Origin: an uncultured Oscillospiraceae bacterium
GTDB lineage: Bacteria > Bacillota > Clostridia > Oscillospirales > Oscillospiraceae
Assembly (NCBI GenBank): GCA_937915075.1
Contig: CALDMA010000218.1
Location: forward strand, 1 to 9,553
Direction: 5' to 3'
Length of the DNA: 9,553 bases
The translations under genes and the position numbers were made by a program. The notes under the pieces are model-generated. The model had not been told where the DNA came from, searched no databases, and saw nothing but the letters and a program-made list of their open reading frames with translations. Below, piece after piece: positions 1 through 5,986 of the stretch (the first letter of the stretch is position 1; each line of letters opens with the position of its first letter).

Positions 1-4
1 GCGT

Positions 5-1423
5 TTACAGGCTGATCGCGCCGTCGGCGCTTTGCGCTTCCGCGAGCAGGGGCGCGCACTCGGACAGAAAGCGCTCGACCTGCTGCGCGCAGCGGCCGGT
101 GTAGAGCGCGGGGTCCATGACGGCGTCGAGCTCCGCACGGGTCATGCCGAAGGCGGGATCGGCGGCGAGACGGTCGAGCAGGTCGCAGCGTTCGCCCTCC
201 TTCATGCGCGCGGTCGCGGCCATGGAATGCTGCCGGATGCGCTCGTGCAGCTCCTGCCGGTCGCCGCCGCGCTTGGCGGCCTCCATCATGATGTTTTCGG
301 TGGCGAGGAAGGGCAGGTATTCGCGGATGGTGCGGTCGACGATCTTCTCGTTGACGTGCAGGCCGTTGGTGACATTCTGGCACAGGCGCAGCACGGCGTC
401 CGCGCAGAGGAAGCCCTCGGGCAGGGAAATGCGGCGGTTGGCGGAGTCGTCGAGCGTGCGCTCGAGCCATTGGACGCTCGCGGTCATGGGAGCGTTGACG
501 GCGTCGGCCATCAGATAGCGGCTGAGCGAGCAGATGCGCTCGCAGCGCATGGGGTTGCGCTTGTATGCCATGGCGGACGAGCCGATCTGGTTTTTCTCGA
601 ACGGCTCCTCGACCTGCCGGTCGTGCTGGAGCAGACGAATGTCGTTCGCCATGCGGTAGGCGCTCTGCGCGAGGGAGGAGAGGACGTTCAGAATGCGGCT
701 GTCGGTCTTGCGCGGGTAGGTCTGGCCGCAGACGGAGAAGCAGCAGTTGAAGCCAAACTCCGCGGCGATGCGGCGGTTCATCTCGTCGATCTTCGCGCCG
801 TCGCCGTCAAAGAGGTCCATAAAGCTGGCCTCGGTGCCGGTCGTACCGCGGCAGCCGAGGAATTTCAGCGTGGCAAGGACGTGGTCGAGCTCCTCGAGGT
901 CGCTGAGAAAGTCCTGCATCCAGAGCGCCGCGCGCTTGCCGACGGTCACGGGCTGCGCGGGCTGATAGTGCGTGTAGCCGAGGGTGGGTGCGGCGGCGTA
1001 TTCGCGCGCGAACGCGGCGAGATTCGCCAGCACGCCGAGCAGCTCGCCGCGCAGATAGCGCAGGCCGTCGCGGTAGAGAATGAGGTCGGCGTTGTCGGTG
1101 ACGTAGCAGCTCGTCGCGCCGAGGTGGATAATGCCGGCGGCGGACGGCGCGGCCTTGCCGTAGGCGTAGACGTGCGCCATCACATCGTGGCGCACCTCGC
1201 GCTCGCGCTGCTCGGCCACAGCGTAGTCAATGTCGGTGATGTGCGCTTCCAGCTCCGCGACCTGCTCGGCGGTGATGGGCAGTCCCAGATCGTGCTCCGC
1301 GCGGGCGAGCGCGGTCCACAGCCGCCGCCATGTCTGAAAGCGCATATCGGCGGAGAACAGGTGCAGCATATACGGCGACGCGTAGCGCGACGACAGGGGA
1401 GATTCGTAAACGTCTTTGCTCAT
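5..1423 (-). CDS. purB: Adenylosuccinate lyase, long animal-like type
   Basis: PurB is a cytosolic enzyme that removes fumarate from adenylosuccinate to give AMP, and from SAICAR to give AICAR, so it acts twice in purine synthesis. The 472-residue product is a full-length member of the fumarate lyase superfamily. Visible blocks are RHDVMAHV (78-85), IIHLGATSCYVTDNADLI (98-115), GYTHYQPAQP (149-158, with the conserved H152), KGTTGTEASF-like CRGTTGTEASF (191-201) and the flexible signature loop GSSAMAYKRNPMRCE (281-295) carrying the serine pair S282/S283. ASVQWLERTLDDSANRR follows the loop. These blocks resemble human ADSL more than the roughly 430-residue Bacillus PurB. The loop has Ala where most family members have Pro (SSAMPYKRN). 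The start is set by a GAGG ribosome site a few bases upstream and by a promoter just before it. purA, which makes its substrate, lies directly upstream. Confidence 0.97.
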   Translation of the reverse strand: MSKDVYESPLSSRYASPYMLHLFSADMRFQTWRRLWTALARAEHDLGLPITAEQVAELEAHITDIDYAVAEQREREVRHDVMAHVYAYGKAAPSAAGIIHLGATSCYVTDNADLILYRDGLRYLRGELLGVLANLAAFAREYAAAPTLGYTHYQPAQPVTVGKRAALWMQDFLSDLEELDHVLATLKFLGCRGTTGTEASFMDLFDGDGAKIDEMNRRIAAEFGFNCCFSVCGQTYPRKTDSRILNVLSSLAQSAYRMANDIRLLQHDRQVEEPFEKNQIGSSAMAYKRNPMRCERICSLSRYLMADAVNAPMTASVQWLERTLDDSANRRISLPEGFLCADAVLRLCQNVTNGLHVNEKIVDRTIREYLPFLATENIMMEAAKRGGDRQELHERIRQHSMAATARMKEGERCDLLDRLAADPAFGMTRAELDAVMDPALYTGRCAQQVERFLSECAPLLAEAQSADGAISL

Positions 1424-1451
1424 GGCTCGTTCCTCTTTTCTGATTTGCTTT

Positions 1452-1480
1452 ATTGTACCGAAAAATCCGCGGCTTGTCCA
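1452..1480 (-). promoter_or_regulatory. Sigma-A-type promoter of purB
   Basis: On the minus strand TGGACA (1475-1480) and TACAAT (1452-1457) are separated by exactly 17 bases. Each box differs from consensus (TTGACA, TATAAT) at one position. Transcription would start near 1445, giving a leader of about 22 bases before the purB ATG at 1423. It lies immediately downstream of the purA terminator, so purB seems to have its own transcription start. This is pattern recognition only, but spacing, boxes and location all agree. Confidence 0.75.
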
Positions 1481-1484
1481 CCCG

Positions 1485-1519
1485 AAAGAAAATGGAACGG
1501 CACCGCCGTTCCATTTTTC
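1485..1519 (-). terminator. Rho-independent terminator behind purA
   Basis: The arms 1489-1501 (AAAATGGAACGGC on the plus strand) and 1505-1517 (GCCGTTCCATTTT) are perfectly complementary over 13 bp with a 3-base loop. A G-U pair can extend the stem. Read on the minus strand the stem runs into TTTTCTTTC, a usable U-tract. The hairpin begins two bases after the purA TAA (1520-1522). The A-rich and T-rich flanks are nearly symmetrical, so some activity on the plus strand is possible. Confidence 0.75.
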
Positions 1520-2794
1520 TTATCGGAGGATGAGGCTTTCTCTTTCTGCGCCGACGGACACATAGCCGATATGGCAGCCGATGGCCTTTTCCACATATTC
1601 GACGTAGTTCCGCGCGGCCTCGGGCAGGTCCTCCCAGCGGCGGGCACCGGAGATGTCACACTGCCAGCCGGGCATATATTCCATGACGGGCTTAGCGCGG
1701 TCAAGAAGAACGGGGAAGGGGAAATCGTCGGTCTGCACGCCGTCGATCTCATAGTGGGCGCACAGGGGGATCTTGTCCATGTAGCTGAGCACGTCGAGCT
1801 TCGTGAGGGCGATGCTCGTCGCGCCCTGCATCTCCACACCGTAGCGCGTTGCCACGAGGTCGATGGGGCCTACGCGGCGGGGACGGCCGGTCTTGGCGCC
1901 GAACTCCGCGCCGGCTTCGCGCAGCTTTGTTGCTTCATCGCCGAACCACTCACAGGTGAAGGGACCCTCGCCCACGCAGGAGGAGTAAGCCTTGACCACG
2001 CCCACGACCTCGTCGAGCTTTGCGGTGGGCAGGCCCGAGCCGACCGGCGCATAGGCGGCGATGGCGTTGGAGGAGGTGGTGTAGGGATAGATGCCGTAAT
2101 CCAGATCGCGCAGCGCGCCGAGCTGGGCTTCGAAGAGAATGCGCTTGCCGTTTGCCTGCGCCTCGCGCAGGAGCGCCGTGGTGTTGGCGACGAAGGGCTT
2201 GATTTTCGCGCCGAAGTCGTCGATCCACGCCGCCAGCTCGTCCATGGTATAGCCCTTTGCGCCGTAGACACGGGTGAGCGTGAGGTTCTTCCACTCGAGC
2301 AGGTCGGCCAGATGCGCCTTGAGGTGCTCTGGGTGGAGCAGCTCGCCGGCGAGCACGGTCTTCTTCTGATACTTGTCGGAATAGAACGGCGCGATGCCCT
2401 GCTTGGTGGAACCGTACTTCTTGTCCTTGAGACGCGCTTCCTCCAGCGCATCGAGCTCGCGGTGCCACGGCAGCAGCAGAGAGGCGCGCTCGCTGACCTT
2501 CAGGTTCTCCGGCGTGATCGCCACGCCTGCGGCGCGCAGGGTCTCGATCTCGTCATACAGGCTCTCGCAGTCGAGCGCCACGCCGTTGCCGAGAATGTTC
2601 ACCACGCCCTCGCGGAAGATGCCGCTAGGCAGCAGGTGCAGGGCGAACTTGCCCTTATCGTTCACGACGGTGTGGCCCGCGTTGCCGCCGCCCTGATAAC
2701 GCACGACCACGTCGAAATGGTCGGTGAGGTAGTCGACCATGCGGCCCTTGCCCTCGTCGCCCCAGTTGATGCCTACGATCGCACAATTCGCCAT
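1520..2794 (-). CDS. purA: Adenylosuccinate synthetase, variant loop type
   Basis: PurA joins aspartate to IMP with GTP hydrolysis, the first step from IMP to AMP; PurB, encoded next, completes it. The product has 424 residues, the usual length. Seen in order: P-loop WGDEGKG (11-17) with catalytic D13, GGNAGHTV (36-43) with H41, NGVALDCESL (70-79), a GSTKQGIAPFYSDKY loop (128-142), FEAQLGALRDLDYG (221-234), YPYTTSSN (236-243), VGEGPFTCEW (274-283), the IMP/GTP-binding KTGRPRRVG (301-309) and LTKLDVL. Several of these depart from the textbook forms (GTTGRGIGPAYEDK, FEGAQGTLLDIDHG), yet the key residues D13, H41 and the RPRR arginines remain. D13 argues against a phage-type PurZ, where this Asp is replaced. 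The start at 2794 is chosen over an in-frame ATG at 2968 because AGGAGG lies 8 bases before it and the M-x-NCAIVGINWGDEGKG start fits the family. Confidence 0.96.
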   Translation of the reverse strand: MANCAIVGINWGDEGKGRMVDYLTDHFDVVVRYQGGGNAGHTVVNDKGKFALHLLPSGIFREGVVNILGNGVALDCESLYDEIETLRAAGVAITPENLKVSERASLLLPWHRELDALEEARLKDKKYGSTKQGIAPFYSDKYQKKTVLAGELLHPEHLKAHLADLLEWKNLTLTRVYGAKGYTMDELAAWIDDFGAKIKPFVANTTALLREAQANGKRILFEAQLGALRDLDYGIYPYTTSSNAIAAYAPVGSGLPTAKLDEVVGVVKAYSSCVGEGPFTCEWFGDEATKLREAGAEFGAKTGRPRRVGPIDLVATRYGVEMQGATSIALTKLDVLSYMDKIPLCAHYEIDGVQTDDFPFPVLLDRAKPVMEYMPGWQCDISGARRWEDLPEAARNYVEYVEKAIGCHIGYVSVGAERESLILR

Positions 2795-2802
2795 GATAAT
2801 AG

Positions 2803-2808
2803 CCTCCT
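2803..2808 (-). promoter_or_regulatory. Ribosome binding site of purA
   Basis: AGGAGG on the minus strand, 8 bases before the ATG at 2794. It settles the start codon, since the open frame itself continues upstream to an ATG at 2968 without any such signal or family similarity in the extra 58 residues. Confidence 0.85.
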
Positions 2809-2819
2809 GAATATTTCCT

Positions 2820-2838
2820 CCGTATACGAGAGATACGG
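2820..2838 (-). promoter_or_regulatory. Small hairpin in the purA leader
   Basis: CCGTAT (2820-2825) and ATACGG (2833-2838) are complementary, giving a 6-bp stem with a 7-base loop. In the transcript the hairpin ends a few bases before GGAAATATTC and the purA ribosome site. It shares bases with the left arm of the 16-base inverted repeat. It is too short to be called a riboswitch, and a regulatory role is only a possibility. Confidence 0.3.
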
Positions 2839-2863
2839 TTTGCGTCAAAACGCCAGCCTTAGC

Positions 2864-2892
2864 ATTATACGGGATATCAAGGCATAAGAAAA
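2864..2892 (-). promoter_or_regulatory. Probable purA promoter
   Basis: A perfect TATAAT -10 box lies at 2864-2869 on the minus strand. At a 17-base spacing the -35 position reads TTTTCT (2887-2892), which is poor. Transcription would begin near 2857, leaving a leader of about 63 bases. The weak -35 box may mean the promoter needs an activator, or that the true start lies elsewhere: a second pair, TTGACG and TATACG with a 16-base spacer, is also present but sits very close to the ribosome site. Confidence 0.45.
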
Positions 2893-3012
2893 GAATTGAT
2901 TTGATATACTTATCATTTGTACAGCTAATGGCGGAATAAAGAAAGCAGGACCTTGCAGACCCCGGCAAAAAAGTTCGTGCATTTGACGAAAAATGACGGT
3001 ATACGGAGGAAA

Positions 3013-3057
3013 TACAGCAAGAAGGGAGCCGGACATCCTCCGGCTCCCTTTGCTGTA
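3013..3057 (-). terminator. Probable terminator of the V-ATPase operon
   Basis: AAGGGAGCCGGA (3022-3033) and TCCGGCTCCCTT (3039-3050) form a perfect 12-bp stem with a 5-base loop. After a 2-base bulge, TACAGCA (3013-3019) and TGCTGTA (3051-3057) extend it by 7 bp. It lies 24 bases behind the K gene stop. The U-tract in the minus-strand transcript is interrupted (CTTGCTGTATTT), so termination may be leaky or helped by other factors. The strong stem and its position just after the last gene still support the call. Confidence 0.65.
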
Positions 3058-3081
3058 CCGCTATGAAATTTCCTTTTGCGC

Positions 3082-3516
3082 TTACTGCAGCAGCAGGAGG
3101 CTGAAGACGAGCGTGAAGAGCGCGACCGTCTCGATGATGCCGATGACGATGAAGAAGTTAGCCGTGCCCTTGCCGGTCTCGCCGAGCGCGTCGGCGCTCG
3201 CCGCGGCGACCTTGCCCTGGAAGAACGCGGACAGACCGATGGCGAGACCCGCGAAGATGCCCGTGAACATGGCCAGCGACGGATCGGCGCCGGAGGCTAC
3301 GGCGCTGCGGATGAAGTTCATCAGCAGGAAGCCGTAGATGGTCTGCGTCAGCGGAGCGCCGGAGAAGGCGACCATGATGAAGGGAGCGGGCTTGCCGTTC
3401 GCGTAGCACTTCTTCCACGCGCCGACGCTCGCCTGTGCCGCGAAGCCCGCGCCGAACGCGCTGCCCATGGCGGACAGGCCCAGCGCACACGCCATACCAA
3501 TAAATTCAATGCTCAT
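3082..3516 (-). CDS. ntpK: V-type ATPase subunit K (rotor ring proteolipid), sodium-type
   Basis: K subunits form the membrane rotor ring that carries ions past subunit I. The 144-residue product has four hydrophobic helices, about 2-27, 45-70, 79-108 and 119-143, the size of the fused 16-kDa proteolipid. Compared with E. hirae NtpK as I recall it, the sodium ligands T64, Q65, Q110 and E139 appear here as T57, Q58, Q100 and E129. Y68, which hydrogen-bonds the glutamate, is Y61. Leu61, which uses only its backbone oxygen, is replaced by A54. QGKVAAA (100-106) follows the ring glutamine as in NtpK. The first hairpin has no acidic residue, so there is one carboxylate per four helices. The start at 3516 is preferred over an in-frame ATG at 3603, inside the I gene, because of a GAGGAG site nearby and the typical membrane N-terminus. 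Last gene of the operon. Confidence 0.95.
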   Translation of the reverse strand: MSIEFIGMACALGLSAMGSAFGAGFAAQASVGAWKKCYANGKPAPFIMVAFSGAPLTQTIYGFLLMNFIRSAVASGADPSLAMFTGIFAGLAIGLSAFFQGKVAAASADALGETGKGTANFFIVIGIIETVALFTLVFSLLLLQ

Positions 3517-3525
3517 AATACGTTT

Positions 3526-3531
3526 CTCCTC
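3526..3531 (-). promoter_or_regulatory. Ribosome binding site of ntpK
   Basis: GAGGAG on the minus strand, 9 bases before the ATG at 3516, in the short gap after the ntpI stop. It decides the K start against the earlier in-frame ATG inside ntpI. Confidence 0.8.
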
Positions 3532-3538
3532 TTTTTGA

Positions 3539-5365
3539 TTATTTTCTGATCTTATCCAGTTTTTTGAACGGTGCGTAGGCGGTGCCGGTCCACTCCATGC
3601 CAAGCTGACCAGAGAATTCCAGCAGATTCAATCGCACGCCGTGGACCACCACGGACAGCAGCCCCATCACGATGTTCAGCCCGTGGCCGACGAGCATGAT
3701 GAGGATGCCGACGACAACCAGCGGCCCCTTGAAGCCGAGCGCCATGTTGTTGAAGCTCTGCGCGATGGCGAGCGACGCCATGCCGACGGCAAACAGACGG
3801 ATGTAGCTCATGATGTTGCCGAAGGCGCTGATGGTGTTGAGGAACACCGTGAAGGCGTTGCCAAGGCCAGCCTTGAGACCCTGCGCGAAGGTCTTGTCCG
3901 GCGACATACCGCCGAAGCAAACGACCAGCACAAAGCCGAGAAGGACCACCGCGGCGATGGGCGTGAGGTTTACCTGCTCGCCGATGACGAGGTAGAGCAC
4001 CACGAAGTACAGCGCGCAGATCGCGCACAGCCAGCCGAGGTCAGCGACCCAGCTGAGGTCCTTCTCCCGCGTCTTGCGGCGGATGTTCATCACGCACGCC
4101 AGCGAGAGCTGAACGGTGCCGAGGATGAAGCAGAATTTCATGACGCTGTTCTGCTGCTGAGTAGTGGTGACGTTGAAATACTCGGGGTAGTTCGCAAAGG
4201 TCGGCACGACCAGCGAGCGGAGCAGCGGCACGTCCATCGCGCCCTCAAGCCCGAACCAGGTGCCGGTCATCGCGCCCCAGACGATGGTGGCGATGGAGAG
4301 CACCCACAAAAGCTGCACGGCGTCGGATGGCTTTTTGCTCTTTACCGTCAGGGCCGCGGCGGTCAGCAGGAACAGACAGCCGTAGCCCGCGTCGCCGATG
4401 ATCATGGCGAAGAAGAGCGTGAAGAAGCCGAGGAACCAAAACGAAATATCGTACTCGCGGTAGCCCGGCACGGTGCCGAGGATATCGAACACGGGTGCGA
4501 TGAGCCGCGTGACCTTGGTGTATTTGATCTTGGTCGGCACCTTGTCGTCGTCCGCCGCCGGATCGTCCATGGCCCAGGCCCAGTGCTCCTTTGCGGCAGC
4601 GGCCTTGAAGCGCTCCGCCTCGTCGACGGGGAGGTAGCCGGTCAGCCACACGAGCCCGTCTTCGCTCTCCGAGGTGTTGCGCACGGAGGAATAGTCCGCG
4701 TCGTTCTGCGTTTTGAGCAGCTGCTCGCGGAAGCTGGGCAAATGCTTCGCCGCTGCCTTGAGCTGCGCGCCGCACTCGGTCAGACCGCGCTCACAGTCGG
4801 CGATCTCCTGCCGGTATTCGTCAAGGCTCTTTTCCGGCGGGATGAACTCGCCGGCGGCGCAGGAGGCAGGCAGCGTGCCGAGGATGGCAACGGTTTGCTG
4901 CTTCCCGACCGGCGCGAGCCGGAGGAAGCGCACCGTTTCGTCCGTCTCGAGCGAGGCGAGGAGCTTTTTGTCCACGCGGCAGAAGTGCAGCTCGAAGCCC
5001 TGCGCCTTCAATTCTTTGATCTCGGCGGGAGAGAAGCTGCCCCAGCCGGCGAGCGTGTCGCACGCGCTGACCGCAGCGGCGAGCTCGGCTTCCAATGCCT
5101 TTTTGCGCTCCAGACAGGCATTGACCTCGTCGTAGAGCTGTTTGAATTTTACATCGTCGAGCGTTTCCGCTTCGACCTCGCTCACCCCCTGCTCCTCGAG
5201 CACGGTGATGAGCCGCGAGAGCGCGGCGAAGCGCTCCAGATAGCCACGGTCGGCGTCCGCCTTTTCTGCGAAATGGACGATGCCGAGCGCACGCAGCGCG
5301 TCGAGCAGTTCCGTTTTCTGCGTCTGCGCGGCGACGATGTGAACGACCTTCATTTTCTCGATCAT
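3539..5365 (-). CDS. ntpI: V-type ATPase subunit I (membrane stator)
   Basis: Subunit I holds the stator and provides the two ion half-channels beside the K ring. The 608-residue product has a cytosolic, partly coiled-coil N-terminal half (about 1-300) and a multi-helix membrane half. The junction carries LGTVPGYREYDISFWFLGF (296-314) and the family block FFAMIIGDAGYG (318-329). Hydrophobic helices follow at about 306-340, 351-371, 408-427, 440-462, 466-485, 503-535 and 548-575. The essential-arginine motif SYIRLFAVGMA (520-530) gives R523, and HGVRLNLLEF (575-584) gives R578; these match the two conserved arginines of yeast Vph1 and E. hirae NtpI. The start codon overlaps the ntpD stop in ATGA, with AGGAGG a few bases upstream, which suggests translational coupling. 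It is somewhat shorter than many archaeal-type I subunits. Confidence 0.96.
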   Translation of the reverse strand: MIEKMKVVHIVAAQTQKTELLDALRALGIVHFAEKADADRGYLERFAALSRLITVLEEQGVSEVEAETLDDVKFKQLYDEVNACLERKKALEAELAAAVSACDTLAGWGSFSPAEIKELKAQGFELHFCRVDKKLLASLETDETVRFLRLAPVGKQQTVAILGTLPASCAAGEFIPPEKSLDEYRQEIADCERGLTECGAQLKAAAKHLPSFREQLLKTQNDADYSSVRNTSESEDGLVWLTGYLPVDEAERFKAAAAKEHWAWAMDDPAADDDKVPTKIKYTKVTRLIAPVFDILGTVPGYREYDISFWFLGFFTLFFAMIIGDAGYGCLFLLTAAALTVKSKKPSDAVQLLWVLSIATIVWGAMTGTWFGLEGAMDVPLLRSLVVPTFANYPEYFNVTTTQQQNSVMKFCFILGTVQLSLACVMNIRRKTREKDLSWVADLGWLCAICALYFVVLYLVIGEQVNLTPIAAVVLLGFVLVVCFGGMSPDKTFAQGLKAGLGNAFTVFLNTISAFGNIMSYIRLFAVGMASLAIAQSFNNMALGFKGPLVVVGILIMLVGHGLNIVMGLLSVVVHGVRLNLLEFSGQLGMEWTGTAYAPFKKLDKIRK

Positions 5366-5976
5366 CGTGCCGCCTCCTGTAGCTTTTTCTTGGCGATCTT
5401 GCCGCGCACGACCGCGGAGGTCTGCTGGTCGCCGAGGTAGATGCCGATGACGCGGATGTTTTCCCGCGCCTCGGGGATCTTGACCTTTTCAAACAGGTTC
5501 ACGCGCTGCGCGGTGGAGCGCAGCTCCCGTTCGAGCAGCTCGACCTGCGTGCGCAGCGTCTTGACCAGCGCGTCCAGCCGCGCGATCTCACGCAGCGTGA
5601 CCACGGCGGTGTCCACCCAGAGCGGGTAGTCCGCAACGTCGTAGGAGATCTCCTCGAAGGTCAGCTCCTCAAAGACCGGCACGATCACGCCGGCGATGTT
5701 GTGGTCGCGGCAGACAACGTCCTTCGGACGCACGAGCGAATCGAGCCGCATCCCCTCGGGAAAGCTGCCGTTTTCGGCGAACACCGCGATCCAGCCGTCC
5801 AGACCGTCGACGATCTTCAGCCGTTCGGCCTCGACCCTCTCAAGCTGTGCCGTCACCTGCATCACGACCGACTGGAGCTGCTGCTTTTTCAGCTGCAGCG
5901 TCGGCAGATAGCGCTGGAACTGCTTGAGCCGGTCCTTTTGGACCTTCAGTTCATTCTTTGTTAGTTTGACAGCCAT
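5362..5976 (-). CDS. ntpD: V-type ATPase subunit D (central rotor shaft)
   Basis: Subunit D is the antiparallel coiled-coil shaft that turns inside the A3B3 head and passes rotation to the K ring. The 204-residue product is near the family length and strongly helical. It opens with MAVKLTKNELKVQKDRLKQF and RYLPTLQLKKQQLQ (22-35), a version I associate with the spirochaete/Bacteroidetes branch rather than with Enterococcus or Thermus. A central less helical part (about 65-125) is followed by a long C-terminal helix (about 127-175) and a basic tail. A TGAGGGAG segment formed by the ntpB stop supplies the ribosome site about 7 bases upstream of the ATG. No F subunit gene, the usual partner of D, is visible beside it. 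Confidence 0.94.
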   Translation of the reverse strand: MAVKLTKNELKVQKDRLKQFQRYLPTLQLKKQQLQSVVMQVTAQLERVEAERLKIVDGLDGWIAVFAENGSFPEGMRLDSLVRPKDVVCRDHNIAGVIVPVFEELTFEEISYDVADYPLWVDTAVVTLREIARLDALVKTLRTQVELLERELRSTAQRVNLFEKVKIPEARENIRVIGIYLGDQQTSAVVRGKIAKKKLQEAAR

Positions 5977-5986
5977 ACGCGCTCCC

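Larger units (their letters stand above)
2812..3014. repeat. 16-base inverted repeat spanning the purA/V-ATPase gap
   Basis: TATTTCCTCCGTATAC at 2812-2827 recurs exactly, inverted, as GTATACGGAGGAAATA at 2999-3014. The arms are 171 bases apart. Further inside, TTTGCGTCAAA (2839-2849) and TTTGACGAAAA (2982-2992) match in inverted orientation at 10 of 11 positions, so the similarity goes beyond the perfect arms. The left arm overlaps the purA leader and the right arm touches the V-ATPase terminator. It could be a small non-autonomous element, a duplicated regulatory segment or a duplication scar. No coding potential is visible inside. Confidence 0.7.

Noticed and set aside
1520..2794. Phage-type PurZ (2-aminoadenylosuccinate synthetase) instead of PurA
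   Set aside because: The catalytic Asp at position 13 is present, the gene sits beside purB in a chromosomal setting, and no phage genes are visible.
32..2887. A 951-codon open frame on the plus strand antisense to purB and purA
   Set aside because: It is codon-aligned with both genes. In that phase only TTA, CTA or TCA codons on the sense strand would give antisense stops, and this GC-rich genome avoids them. The translation is low in complexity, rich in Ala, Gly, Val, Arg and His, with no recognisable domain.
2968..2980. Possible PurR-box-like half site (ACGAACTTT on the minus strand) upstream of purA
   Set aside because: Only the CGAAC core and 3' side fit the Bacillus PurR box, there is no paired second site at the usual spacing, and it is about 100 bases upstream of the probable promoter.
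2982..3006. Plus-strand promoter made of TTGACG and TATACG near the right repeat arm
   Set aside because: The boxes are only 11 bases apart, too close for sigma-A, and no plus-strand gene follows.
2845..3036. A 63-codon minus-strand frame in the intergenic region
   Set aside because: It starts inside the terminator hairpin, has no ribosome site and runs through the probable purA promoter.
2993..3337. A 114-codon plus-strand frame starting beside the right inverted-repeat arm
   Set aside because: It would read through the terminator and then antisense to ntpK. The GGAGG in the repeat lies after its ATG, not before.
3641..5440. A 599-codon plus-strand open frame antisense to ntpI
   Set aside because: Also codon-aligned with the real gene, with His-, Arg- and Glu-rich shadow composition and no family features. 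The minus-strand product has clear V-ATPase motifs.
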